The position numbers were made by a program, and so were the translations under genes. The notes under the pieces were generated by a model, which did not search any database, had not been told where the DNA came from, and saw only the letters and a list, made by a program, of their open reading frames with translations. A stretch of 44,758 bases of DNA from a candidate division NC10 bacterium SPGG6 (GTDB taxonomy: Bacteria > Methylomirabilota > Methylomirabilia > Methylomirabilales > CSP1-5), in NCBI GenBank assembly GCA_001643535.1, contig LXTG01000068.1, positions 1 through 44,758 of the forward strand, given 5' to 3'. The first letter of the stretch is position 1. The number at the start of each line of letters is the position of its first letter. Shown piece after piece: positions 14,796 through 24,528 of this stretch.

Positions 14796-15185
14796 CTACT
14801 CCTCTTCCCCAGGCCAACCCTTGATCCCGTACAGGCCGGCTTTGAGCACCTTCAGGGCCAGCAGTCCGCACTTCAGTCGAATCGGGCTGAGCGGGATCCC
14901 CAGGGCCTCGAGCATCTCTTCCTTGCTGAAGGCCCTGACCCGCTCCAGGGGGGCTCCCTTGACCTTATCAGTCAGGATCGACGCTGCCGCCGTACTGATG
15001 GCACAACCCCGCCCATCGAAGCGGACGTCGACCACGCGGCCCTCGCCGAGCTTGAGATCAATCCGGATCCGGTCACCGCAGAAAGGGTTATCTTCCTCGT
15101 TGGTGATATCCGGGTCCTCCAGCGTCCCGAAGTTGCGCGGTCTCTTGTAATGATCCAGGATGAATTCGCGATGAAAATCGTCCAT
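14796..15185 (-). CDS. Second SufU/IscU-like Fe-S scaffold, short form
   Basis: 129 residues of the IscU/SufU family: FILDHYKRPRNFGTLEDPD, then NPFCGDRIRIDL, GRGCAISTAAASILTDKVKG and PIRLKCGLLALKVL. The three Cys ligands (about 36, 61, 106) are all present and Asp is in the GD position. It lacks the insertion before the third Cys that marks SufU proper and is present in the gene at 16269. It follows the suf genes on the same strand but after a 416-bp gap, so it may be separately expressed. It could serve as a scaffold or a sulfur acceptor for SufS. Confidence 0.85.
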   Translation of the reverse strand: MDDFHREFILDHYKRPRNFGTLEDPDITNEEDNPFCGDRIRIDLKLGEGRVVDVRFDGRGCAISTAAASILTDKVKGAPLERVRAFSKEEMLEALGIPLSPIRLKCGLLALKVLKAGLYGIKGWPGEEE

Positions 15186-15601
15186 GTCCCTAGGCCTTAC
15201 CGATCTTCCAACCTCTCAGCCTGCCACGAGCGTCTCCAGCTCCTCGGCAGCGCCATATATGATATATGATATATGATAGAGGAAGAGGCTGGCACGGTCT
15301 ACTACTCGTACCACCAGCCTGTAACCCCCTCCCGGCTTTGCAGACTTTCCCCCCTTGCAAGAAAAAGACCGTGTATTCGTTGGAGTCTGCGCGGCTTTCC
15401 ACCCTTGCATCGATGTAGGCGTCAGGCTCGAGCGAACCGCGTGGAAGCAACCGGAAGAGCAGGCCTTCGAGCAGACGTCAAGGGTCACGCCGACCTATGA
15501 TTCGGTCATTTTCTCTGCTACCGTGGAACTTAGGAAAGGAATCGTCCCCAGGAAGTGTCACTGTTGGCGGGTCCCTTCGACGTAGGGGCGCCCCTCACGT
15601 C
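15186..15601. other. 416-bp gap without a credible gene
   Basis: Lies between the short ferredoxin and the second scaffold gene. It contains the exact heptad array at 15255-15275. Open frames on the minus strand (for example 15216-15488) have odd composition and run through the repeat, so I do not call them. A decayed gene is possible. Confidence 0.45.
15255..15275. repeat. Exact heptad repeat ATATATG x3
   Basis: Three perfect tandem copies, the only exact array of the window and the only AT-rich one. It lies 70 bp upstream of the short SufU gene. Confidence 0.85.
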
Positions 15602-15847
15602 TCAGGGGACGAGCTGCTTGCCGCTTTCGTCGATGACGATCAAGGCATCCACCGGACAGACAGTACACGCGTCGATCAGCCGCTCCCGGTCAATGCTCGG
15701 GGGACTCTGCGTAAAGGCGCAGATATTCTCGCCGTCAAATTCGAAGATTTCCGGCCCCACTTTCATGCAGTTGGAAGTGCTGATACAGAGCGTACGATCG
15801 ATGCGAATCGTCAGGCCGCTGATTTTTCGTTCGACGAAATCGCCGAT
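15602..15847 (-). CDS. Single-cluster ferredoxin with apparent ATC start codon
   Basis: 81 residues beginning IGDFVERKISGLTIRIDRTL. Cluster residues are Cys21, Thr24 (where Asp or Cys is common), Cys27 and Cys64-Pro, with extra Cys43 and Cys61, like Pyrococcus-type [4Fe-4S] or [3Fe-4S] ferredoxins; CTVCPVDALIVID closes the domain. There is no ATG, GTG or TTG in frame between an upstream stop and the conserved region. A GGAGG (15855-15859) sits 7 nt before ATC 15847, just where an initiator belongs. It may be a true rare start or a base error. The gene follows sufT by 40 bp and probably supplies electrons for cluster assembly. Confidence 0.8.
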   Translation of the reverse strand: MGDFVERKISGLTIRIDRTLCISTSNCMKVGPEIFEFDGENICAFTQSPPSIDRERLIDACTVCPVDALIVIDESGKQLVP

Positions 15848-15887
15848 GGCTGTTCCTCCGTGTCCCTGGTGCCCAGAACTTCCCCAC

Positions 15888-16214
15888 TCACAACAGGCCT
15901 AGTTCGAGTTTCGCCGCTTCGGACATCTTGGAGGGATCCCACGGGGGATCGAAGACGACCTCGACTTTGGCATCTGTGACCGCCGGAACCGCCTTCGCCT
16001 TTTCCTGCACCTCCCCGGGCAGCGTCCCTGCCGCTGGACAGTTGGGGGAGGTGAGGGTCATTCGGATGTCGACGGCGCCCGACGGATCTACCTTGACCTC
16101 GTAGATCAGTCCGAGTTCGTAGATGTTCACCGGGATCTCCGGATCAAAGACCATGCGCAGGGCCTCGATGACCTGGGCCTCGATCACCAGTGAATTGGCG
16201 GACGTGATGTCCAT
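15888..16214 (-). CDS. sufT: SufT/DUF59 Fe-S assembly protein
   Basis: 108 residues of the MIP18/DUF59 family. FDPEIPVNIYELGLIYEV and MTLTSPNCPAAGTLPGEV carry the conserved DPE and the reactive Cys in TxxxxxC; the C-terminus DPPWDPSKMSEAAKLELGLL is typical of SUF-associated members. It acts in Fe-S cluster maturation or delivery. It sits 54 bp after sufU and ahead of the ferredoxin in the suf operon. ATG 16214 has GGAGG upstream. Confidence 0.92.
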   Translation of the reverse strand: MDITSANSLVIEAQVIEALRMVFDPEIPVNIYELGLIYEVKVDPSGAVDIRMTLTSPNCPAAGTLPGEVQEKAKAVPAVTDAKVEVVFDPPWDPSKMSEAAKLELGLL

Positions 16215-16268
16215 ACGACCTCCTCCGAATCGGTATGGCGCGTCCCCCGCGCCGTGTCCCTCAACATC

Positions 16269-16721
16269 CTACTCCGTCGAAACGGTCTCCTCCTTCCTCT
16301 CAAGCGCAGCACGCAACGTGTGCCACGCCAGCGTGGCGCACTTGACCCGAATGGGGAATTCACTCACGCCGGAAAAGACGGCAAGTTTCCCGAGGTCACC
16401 AGGATCGTCTGTCCTGTCTTCCTCTCCGGTAACCAAGGCGTGAAATTTCTGAAAAAGGACCTCCGCTTCGGCCTTGGTCTTTCCCTTCACGCTGTCGGTC
16501 ATCATCGAGGCCGAGGCCTTAGAAATCGCGCAGCCCGACCCTTGAAAACCGATGTTCCGAATCGCGTTATCCTCCAACTGGAGGTAGACGGTCACATCGT
16601 CGCCGCAAAGCGGGTTGTAACCTTCCGCCGTCCGGTTTGCGCCCTCCAGTTTCTGAAAGTTGCGTGGTTTCTTGCTGTGGTCGAGGATAACCTGCTGGTA
16701 GAGTTCGCGAAGGTCAGACAT
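16269..16721 (-). CDS. sufU: SufU, sulfur acceptor/scaffold of the SUF system
   Basis: 150 residues. LYQQVILDHSKKPRNF, NPLCGDDVTVYLQL, GSGCAISKASASMMTDSVKG and FPIRVKCATLAWHTL give the three Cys and the Asp zinc ligand. A roughly 20-residue insertion (VTGEEDRTDDPGDLGKL) before the third Cys is the hallmark of SufU, which takes persulfide sulfur from SufS. The start overlaps the sufS stop (TAATG), indicating translational coupling. Confidence 0.93.
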   Translation of the reverse strand: MSDLRELYQQVILDHSKKPRNFQKLEGANRTAEGYNPLCGDDVTVYLQLEDNAIRNIGFQGSGCAISKASASMMTDSVKGKTKAEAEVLFQKFHALVTGEEDRTDDPGDLGKLAVFSGVSEFPIRVKCATLAWHTLRAALERKEETVSTE

Positions 16722-17992
16722 TAGCCGAACATTTCGATGGCCTTGTAGAGCGCCCCAACAAGCACATCGATTTCTTCCCTCGTGTTATAGAAGGCTAAAG
16801 ACACCCGAGCGGTGGCTGGCACTCCAAAGCGCCGCATCAACGGCATGGTACAGTGGTGGCCCGCCCGAATCGCAACCCCTTCGCGGTCGAGTATGGTGCC
16901 GACGTCATGCGCGTGCACCCCATCCAGCACAAAGGATATGAGGCTCGCCTTCTCCCGGGCCGTTCCAATGATTCGGATACCTGGGATAGCCGAGAGGGCC
17001 TCGGTCGCATACTCCAGTAATTCGTGCTCATACGGACCTACCCTCTCCAGACCAATTCCGTTCAGATAGTCGATCGCTGCACCCAGGCCGATGACGCCAG
17101 CGATGTGCGGCGTGCCGGCCTCGAACTTGTATGGGAGGTCGTTGTACACCGTCTTCTCGAACGTGACCGATTTGATCATATCGCCCCCGCCTTGGTACGG
17201 CGGCATCGATTCGAGCATTTCGGCTTTGCCGTAGAGGACACCGATACCGGTAGGACCGAACACCTTGTGCCCCGAGAAGGCGAAAAAATCGCAATCCAGT
17301 TCGCGCACGTCCACCTTCAGGTGGGCCGTTGCCTGTGCGCCATCCACGACCACCGGGACCCCCTGCCGATGTGCAAGGCGGATGAGCTGGCGCACGGGGT
17401 TGATCGTCCCCAATGCGTTCGATACATAGACCACTGAGACCAACCGAGTCCGAGGGGTGAGGAGTTTTTCGTACTCGTCCAGCAGTAACTCCCCGGCGTC
17501 ATTGATCGGCACCACGCGCAGCGATGCTCCGGTCTGTTCGCACAGAATCTGCCAGGGGACGATGTTGGAGTGGTGCTCCATTGCGGAGATGAGGATCTCG
17601 TCGCCAGCCCGGATCTGTTGCCGGCCGTAACTGAAAGCCACCAGGTTGATGGCCTCTGTGGTGCCGCGAACGAAGATGACTTCCCGTGATTCCGCGGCGT
17701 TGATGAAGCGTTGCACCTTTTTGCGGCTTTGCTCGTAGGCCTCGGTGGCGCGTTCGCTCAGCCCATGCACACCGCGGTGAATGTTGGAGTTGTACGTTGA
17801 AAGATACTCATGCACCGTATCGATGACAACTTGCGGCTTTTGGCTCGTGGCGGCGTTGTCGAAGTAGACCAGCGACTTCCCGTGGACTTTCCCACCCAGA
17901 ATCGGGAAATCCTGTCTCACCTCGTTCACGTCGAAACCGGCCGCCCGGTCCTCGTGGACCTTTGCAGTCACTGAACGACCGGGGGTGCTCAT
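16721..17992 (-). CDS. sufS: Cysteine desulfurase SufS
   Basis: PLP enzyme that strips sulfur from cysteine to form a persulfide for Fe-S assembly. 423 residues. [10 protein letters not shown] opens the fold, [11 protein letters not shown] binds the cofactor, [15 protein letters not shown] holds the PLP Lys, and [14 protein letters not shown] holds the catalytic Cys of group II desulfurases. The N-terminus has about 20 extra residues. The gene overlaps sufD by 4 bp (ATGA) at its start and sufU at its stop. Confidence 0.96.
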   Translation of the reverse strand: MSTPGRSVTAKVHEDRAAGFDVNEVRQDFPILGGKVHGKSLVYFDNAATSQKPQVVIDTVHEYLSTYNSNIHRGVHGLSERATEAYEQSRKKVQRFINAAESREVIFVRGTTEAINLVAFSYGRQQIRAGDEILISAMEHHSNIVPWQILCEQTGASLRVVPINDAGELLLDEYEKLLTPRTRLVSVVYVSNALGTINPVRQLIRLAHRQGVPVVVDGAQATAHLKVDVRELDCDFFAFSGHKVFGPTGIGVLYGKAEMLESMPPYQGGGDMIKSVTFEKTVYNDLPYKFEAGTPHIAGVIGLGAAIDYLNGIGLERVGPYEHELLEYATEALSAIPGIRIIGTAREKASLISFVLDGVHAHDVGTILDREGVAIRAGHHCTMPLMRRFGVPATARVSLAFYNTREEIDVLVGALYKAIEMFG

Positions 17993-19332
17993 CGGACTTC
18001 CTCCAACAGCTTCCCCTCAGGCAACCATTGCGCCACGAGTGCCTGAAGGTGTTTCCGGATCGATTCGACCTTCATGCGCTCCAGGCTCTCGTTGGCAAAG
18101 CCAAAGAGCAACAGGGCACGCGCCGCATCCTTGACAATGCCGCGGGAGCACAGGTAGAAGATCGCGTCCTCGTCAATCTGGCCGATGGTCGCGCCGTGGG
18201 TACATTTGACATCGTCGGCATAGATCTCCAGCTGCGGCTTGGTGTCGATCTGTGCCTCCTGCGAAAGCAGCAGGTTATTATTGGTCTGTTTTGCGTCGGT
18301 CTTCTGGGCATCCTTGTGGACGATGATCCGGCCGCTGAAGATGCCATGCGACTGCTCGTCGAGGATACCCTGGTAGAATTGCCGGCTGTCACAGTGCGGA
18401 CTAGCGTGTTCGACCAACATAAAGTTGTCCATGTGCTGCCGGCCGGTTCCCATGAACAGGCCATTGATCAGGCAGGTGCCCCCCTCGCCGGCTAGCACCG
18501 GGTGCACATTGTTCCGCACCAACGCGCCACCGAGCAGCACCGTGTGGGACGCGACACTACTGCTGCGGCCCTGCTCCACCCGGAGGGTCGAAACATTGAA
18601 CGCCTGCTTACTCTCTTGCTCAATCAGATAGTGGCTCAGCACACTGTTCTGGCCGACCACCGCTTCTGTGACCACGTTCGAGAAATAGACGTCGGCGTCT
18701 AGCGAAACATAGTCTTCGACAATGACCGCCTGGCTGTCTTCATCCAGAACGATCAAGTTGCGCGGATGGGTCACGATCGGGGCGTCGGTTGCCGTCGACA
18801 CGTACAGCAGACGGATGGGCTCCTCAACAACCCGCCCCCGAGGGACATGTATGAACGCGCCGTCTTCCATGAAGGCGGTATTTAGGGCGGAGAACGCGTC
18901 CTGGTGATACCCAGCGTACCTGGTCAGGTGCTGCTCCAGCACATCGCGGTCATCCCTGAAGGCCTGGGCAAGGCTGCGCACTGAGAGCCCATCGCTAGGT
19001 GAAGCAGGTGATGAAAGCGTGGGTGCATACCGGCCGTTCACGAAGACGAGCTGAATATCTCGCGGCCCCGGAAACGTGAGTTGCTCTATGTCTCGGGGCG
19101 CCAGTTCGATATGAGCGTCCCCCGCGAGTTGGAAGGAGATCTGGGCGATCGGTGCCACGTTCGTAAACCGCCAGTCTTCATCGCGGGTAGTAGGGAATCC
19201 CAACTCGGCGAAGCGGGCGATGGCCGCTCGGCGGACCGGGCGCAGCCACTCCTGCCCATTGCCGGCAGTGGCCTTCTCGAACCGAGCGAAGCTCTCCAGG
19301 TAATGGTCCCGCTCTTGTGTCACGGCAATCAC
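17989..19332 (-). CDS. sufD: SufD, Fe-S assembly scaffold subunit
   Basis: 447 residues of the SufBD beta-helix family. The N-terminal helices include [17 protein letters not shown], a SufD signature, and the C-terminal region has [32 protein letters not shown] and [20 protein letters not shown]. SufD forms the SufBC2D complex and is needed for iron acquisition. It lies 12 bp after sufC and overlaps sufS by 4 bp. Confidence 0.95.
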   Translation of the reverse strand: MIAVTQERDHYLESFARFEKATAGNGQEWLRPVRRAAIARFAELGFPTTRDEDWRFTNVAPIAQISFQLAGDAHIELAPRDIEQLTFPGPRDIQLVFVNGRYAPTLSSPASPSDGLSVRSLAQAFRDDRDVLEQHLTRYAGYHQDAFSALNTAFMEDGAFIHVPRGRVVEEPIRLLYVSTATDAPIVTHPRNLIVLDEDSQAVIVEDYVSLDADVYFSNVVTEAVVGQNSVLSHYLIEQESKQAFNVSTLRVEQGRSSSVASHTVLLGGALVRNNVHPVLAGEGGTCLINGLFMGTGRQHMDNFMLVEHASPHCDSRQFYQGILDEQSHGIFSGRIIVHKDAQKTDAKQTNNNLLLSQEAQIDTKPQLEIYADDVKCTHGATIGQIDEDAIFYLCSRGIVKDAARALLLFGFANESLERMKVESIRKHLQALVAQWLPEGKLLEEVR

Positions 19333-19344
19333 CGGCTCCCTCGA

Positions 19345-20109
19345 CTATGCCTGCGCAGCAGCCCTGGCCTCTTCTTCGACCCAGGCGTAGCCCTTCTCCT
19401 CGAGCTCCAATGCCAGCTCTTTCCCGCCCGACTTGACGATCCGGCCGTCCAATAAGACGTGGACGTAGTCGGGGACGACGTAGTTGAGCAGTCGCTGATA
19501 GTGGGTGATAACGACGATGGCACGCTCCGGGGTGCGCAGCGCGTTCACCCCGTTGGCGACGATTTTCAGGGCATCGATGTCCAGGCCAGAGTCCGTTTCG
19601 TCCATAATGCAGAGCCTGGGCTCGAGCAGCGCCATCTGGAAGATCTCGTTGCGTTTTTTCTCGCCGCCCGAGAATCCCTCATTGACCGACCGGTGGAGCA
19701 GCTTCTCATCCACCCCCAGAGACTTGATCTTCTGCTTGACCAGGGTGAGGAACTCCATGGCGTCAAGTTCCTCGAGGCCCCGGCGCTTGCGGATGGCGTT
19801 GAGCGCGGCCTTGAGGAACTGGGCGCTCCCGACACCCGGGATCTCAACGGGATACTGGAAGGCCATGAAGACCCCCTCGCAGGCGCGCTCCTCCGGTGCC
19901 ATCTCGAGCAGGTTCTTTCCGTCGTACAGGACTTCTCCTTCAGTGACCCTGTACGTCTCGCGACCGGCCAGGACTTGCGCCAGCGTGCTCTTCCCCGAGC
20001 CGTTGGGGCCCATAATGGAGTGAACCTCGCCGACGTTGACCTTCAGGTCAACGCCTTTGAGGATCTCGTGGTTGCCCGCTTGCACATGCAGGTTTTTGAT
20101 TTCGAGCAT
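19345..20109 (-). CDS. sufC: SufC, ABC ATPase of Fe-S assembly
   Basis: 254 residues. Walker A is GPNGSGKSTL, the ABC signature is FSGGEKKRNE and Walker B is CIMDETDSGLD, all in normal order; FMAFQYPVEIPGV is the SufC-type Q-loop. It is a soluble ATPase that drives conformational change in SufB/SufD, not a transporter. It is 33 bp after sufB and 12 bp ahead of sufD. Confidence 0.97.
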   Translation of the reverse strand: MLEIKNLHVQAGNHEILKGVDLKVNVGEVHSIMGPNGSGKSTLAQVLAGRETYRVTEGEVLYDGKNLLEMAPEERACEGVFMAFQYPVEIPGVGSAQFLKAALNAIRKRRGLEELDAMEFLTLVKQKIKSLGVDEKLLHRSVNEGFSGGEKKRNEIFQMALLEPRLCIMDETDSGLDIDALKIVANGVNALRTPERAIVVITHYQRLLNYVVPDYVHVLLDGRIVKSGGKELALELEEKGYAWVEEEARAAAQA

Positions 20110-20142
20110 GGTCCGTCCTTTTTGAAGAGTCGTTCACGTCTC

Positions 20143-21582
<1,440 letters not shown>

Positions 21583-21621
21583 GGTAACTCCCTTTCAAGG
21601 CTGTTACGAACTATCCGTCTC

Positions 21622-21639
21622 CGAGCCACATATGGCTCG
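21622..21639 (-). repeat. Inverted repeat in the suf leader
   Basis: CGAGCC (21622-21627) and GGCTCG (21634-21639) around ACATAT. A 6-bp stem 40 nt upstream of sufB; could be an operator or an RNA hairpin. Confidence 0.4.
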
Positions 21640-21869
21640 TTCCTCCACTCTGGCCGCCCTTCACTCTCGCGACTGTCCCTTCCCACTGTGCTCGCCCCCT
21701 CGCACTGGGACCGACCACCCCGGGCGGCCACCCGTAGCGCGCCCACTGTCATGGGGACCACATCCGTCCGGAGACACCCTCCTCCTTCACACAAAGCTGA
21801 ACCACACTATCCATGCGGAGATCGGGCAGGGAGGGGGACCGGGGATGCGGCTTGATCACTATGAGTGTA

Positions 21870-21899
21870 AGTATACTATAGAGCATTTGTACCTGTCAA
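21870..21899 (-). promoter_or_regulatory. Sigma-70 promoter of the suf operon
   Basis: Minus-strand TTGACA (21894-21899), 18-bp spacer, TATACT (21870-21875). Expected start near 21863, giving a leader of about 280 nt before sufB. The 446-bp gap 21583-22028 has no credible gene and no Rrf2/IscR- or SufR-type regulator; a 71-codon frame in it looks non-coding. Confidence 0.7.
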
Positions 21900-22028
21900 C
21901 GCATTCGGCCGCATGGTCGCGGATTTGGGGCCTTTGTGGACCCGGTAAGGGACCGCTAAGGCCTCTGTGGATGCCCAAGCGTGCCATCCCGCGAAGGCGA
22001 ATTTCTCCACTGCACCCTCGCCTTGCTC

Positions 22029-22355
22029 CTAGGCCTGAAATGACTGTCCGCAGCCGCAGGAGCCTTTGGAATTGGGATTCTTGATGGCGAATCCCGTCCC
22101 GGTCAGCCCATCCTGAAAGTCGATCTCCGTGCCGGCGAGGAAGAGCAGGCTCTTGGGATCGACCACGACCTTGACCCCGCCCTCCTCGAAGACTTGGTCC
22201 CCCTCCTTGGGGGTATCAAAGGCCAACTGGTACTCGTACCCGGAGCATCCGCCCCCCCTCACCCGGACGCGCAGCCCCTGGCCCTCGACCCCATCCTTGG
22301 CCATCAGGTCTTTCAACTTCGCCGCTGCTGCCTCAGTAACTTTTACCACCTGCAT
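22029..22355 (-). CDS. A-type Fe-S carrier protein (IscA/ErpA/SufA family)
   Basis: 108 residues of the HesB family. The three ligand Cys are in GGGCSGYEYQL (about 37) and the C-terminal GSCGCGQSF (about 99 and 101). It carries assembled clusters to target proteins. It follows mrp by 21 bp on the same strand, in a unit upstream of the suf promoter. Which member (IscA, ErpA or SufA) cannot be told from sequence. Confidence 0.94.
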   Translation of the reverse strand: MQVVKVTEAAAAKLKDLMAKDGVEGQGLRVRVRGGGCSGYEYQLAFDTPKEGDQVFEEGGVKVVVDPKSLLFLAGTEIDFQDGLTGTGFAIKNPNSKGSCGCGQSFQA

Positions 22356-22376
22356 CCCTCCTGCTTGAGATCAAGA

Positions 22377-23422
22377 TTACTCTGTCAATGTCTCCACGCT
22401 GATCCGCCCGGCCACATTGGCAGCCACCTGGCGGAAGATAGCCGCCACGGGGGAGTCGGGTCGCTCGACCAGGATCGGCTGCCCCACGTCCCCCCCCCCC
22501 GGCGGAGCTCGGGATCCAGCGGGATCTCCCCCAAAAAGGGGACCTCCAGCCGCTGACTCGCCTTGCGGCCCCCGCCGTGGCCAAAGAGCTCCACCGAGTG
22601 CTCGCAGTGGGGGCAGAGGAAATAACTCATGTTCTCGATGATCCCCAGGATCGGCACCTTCAGCGTCTGCAACATGTTCAGCGCCTTGGTCGCAATCTGA
22701 ATCGCCACCTCCTGCGGCGTCATCACGATCACCGCCCCCGACAGCGGAATCGCCTGCGCCAGCGTCAGCGACGCATCCCCCGTCCCCGGCGGCAGATCCG
22801 CCAATAGATAGTCCAGCTCCCCCCACTCCACCTCCATCAACATCTGCTTCACCGCCTGCGCCACCATCGGGCCCCGCCATACCACCGGGGCCGTGTGATC
22901 CGGCAGCAGAAAACCCAGCGACATCAGCTTTACCCCGTGCCTCTCCGGCGGGATCATCCGCTTCCCCACCACGTCCGGCTGGCGATGGACCCCCATCATC
23001 ATCGGAATGCTGGGCCCGTAAATGTCTGCATCCAAAAGCCCGACCGCGGCCCCCGCCTCCGCCAACGCCACCGCCAGATTCACCGTCACCGTCGACTTGC
23101 CGACCCCCCCCTTGCCACTGCCGATGGCAACAATGTGCTTGACCCCTGGAATCGGCTGGAGGCCCGACGGCGGCTTGCGTACACTGGCCGTCAGCGTCAC
23201 CGTCACCTCCCCCACCCCCGGTAGGGCCTGCACCGCCGCCTGCGTCTCGGCCTCTACCTGCGCCCGCATCGGACAGGCCGGAGTCGTCAGTTCCACGGTG
23301 ACCGCTACGGCCCCCCCCGCGACCTTGATCTCCTTCACCATCCCCAGTGACACCAGGTCCCGGTGTAGTTCCGGGTCATTCACTTTCCGGAGAGCGTCCA
23401 GGACCTTCTCTTCGCTGACCAT
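22377..23422 (-). CDS. mrp: Mrp/ApbC Fe-S carrier ATPase, frameshifted at a G11 tract
   Basis: P-loop ATPase that binds and transfers [4Fe-4S] clusters. Residues 1-80 are a DUF59 domain (VNDPELHRDLVSLGMVKEI), then IGSGKGGVGKSTVTVNLA (deviant Walker A), LLDADIYGPSIP, LPPGTGDASLTL and FLCPHCEHSVELFG with the bridging CxxC. As written, the frame turns into nonsense after IPLDPELRRGG and stops at 22385. The true C-terminus (GDVGQPILVERPDSPVAAIF) lies in another frame and ends at 22377. The break is at an 11-base C run on the plus strand (22490-22500); 9 or 12 bases would restore the frame. A homopolymer error or slippage site is most likely. The gene itself looks functional. Confidence 0.88.
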
Positions 23423-23513
23423 GTTTCCCTCACTTCCCTACACACTGCCCGCTAGAAGTCCTCTCCTTGTCGCAACCTTTAATTTAATTAATAATTACGA
23501 ATCTCTATATATA

Positions 23514-23786
23514 TTATTTCCCCTTCCCCTGGGCCGGCGAGATACCGGGATGGTCCAGAAAGAACTGTGCGTTTTTCGGGGTATAGCTCTTCCACTGCTC
23601 AGGTACCGCACTTTCTTCAAAAATTGCCGTCACCGGACACTCCGGTTCGCACGCCCCGCAGTCAATGCACTCCTCAGGGTGGATGTAGAGCTGGTGCTCC
23701 CCCTCGTAGATACATTCCACGGGGCAGACGTCCACGCACGCTCTGTCTTTTACCCCAATGCATGGTTCAGCAATTGTATACGTCAT
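23514..23786 (-). CDS. 7Fe/8Fe-type ferredoxin
   Basis: 90 residues. The first motif is [20 protein letters not shown] (C-x7-C-x3-CP, the spacing of [3Fe-4S]/[4Fe-4S] ferredoxins) and the second is [20 protein letters not shown] (C-x2-C-x2-C-x3-CP). The C-terminal extension [15 protein letters not shown] is usual in FdxA-type proteins. ATG 23786 follows GGGAGGAAAG; an upstream extension to 23840 is not conserved in type. It is downstream of the sulfite reductase on the same strand and may feed it electrons. Confidence 0.92.
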   Translation of the reverse strand: MTYTIAEPCIGVKDRACVDVCPVECIYEGEHQLYIHPEECIDCGACEPECPVTAIFEESAVPEQWKSYTPKNAQFFLDHPGISPAQGKGK

Positions 23787-23829
23787 TGCTTTCCTCCCAC
23801 CGGTAAACGCCCCGTCCCTCCTTAGAATG

Positions 23830-24141
23830 TCACTCGGCAAAGATACCGTCGATCCATGTGCGCCAGGCGACTCCCTTGAGACCCTCCCGGCGCCCGCGTC
23901 CTCTCCGCAGCACTAGCTGCACCAGCTCTCCATACCCAGGAAATTCCCGGACCGTGTATCCGCAGACCTGACACCGCTTATAAAAGTACGGCCATCCCCC
24001 CTCCCCGCGCTGCATTCCTCCCGTTCGCTTCATCTGCCGGATACAACACGCGCTGGGAGACGGGGGCGAAATAATCTCTCGCGGATACCGATTTTTCGGC
24101 TGACCGTGGGGATCATAGCGAACAATCGTGACCAAGGCCAC
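23830..24141 (-). CDS. Small Cys-pair protein, unknown
   Basis: 103 residues from a GTG at 24141 with GGGAGGA just upstream. CC near residue 32 and [12 protein letters not shown] near 57 could form a zinc or Fe-S knuckle, and [20 protein letters not shown] looks like a real ribbon turn. The C-terminus is Arg-rich. It lies between the ferredoxin and the sulfite reductase on the same strand. No family recognised. Confidence 0.55.
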   Translation of the reverse strand: MALVTIVRYDPHGQPKNRYPREIISPPSPSACCIRQMKRTGGMQRGEGGWPYFYKRCQVCGYTVREFPGYGELVQLVLRRGRGRREGLKGVAWRTWIDGIFAE

Positions 24142-24315
24142 ACTCCTCCCGAGTCACAGTAAAGCTCTCTGCCTGATCCAAGATCCCACACAGCGCTGGG
24201 TTCCCTGGAGAGGAGTTTCAGGGACTCCCGCGCCAACTTCTCCCATCTCTCACCGAGAGCGGGGCAAGGACCATGCCAGCACATCCATTCGACGTGAGAC
24301 GCCAAGGGCGTACCT

Positions 24316-24528
24316 CTAACATCCTGTCTTTTCAGGCCACAGGGTACCTGAAGGAAAATCAAACGGCTCCACCAGCGAGTGTCTGATGCAGGGAATTTCT
24401 GGATGGCAGGGAGTTTCTCCCTGGTCAGATGTGGATGTTGTATCGCTGGCTCTGTTGCGCTGCTTGCTGCTGCTCGAGTGCGGCAGCTCTTCCGCCTCCA
24501 GCTCATCCAGTCGAATCTTGGTCTCCAC
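24316..24528 (-). CDS. Possible small protein overlapping the sulfite reductase end
   Basis: 70 residues from GTG 24528, starting METKIRLDELEAEELPHSS, overlapping the reductase stop by 26 bp. A GGGGAT precedes it. The first 20 residues look protein-like; the rest is Ser/Thr/Pro-rich with three Cys. It may be a real small gene or chance. Confidence 0.33.
   Translation of the reverse strand: METKIRLDELEAEELPHSSSSKQRNRASDTTSTSDQGETPCHPEIPCIRHSLVEPFDFPSGTLWPEKTGC

Noticed and set aside
15216..15488. 90-codon minus-strand frame between ferredoxin and second SufU
   Set aside because: Runs through the ATATATG array and has no domain; decayed gene possible but unsupported.
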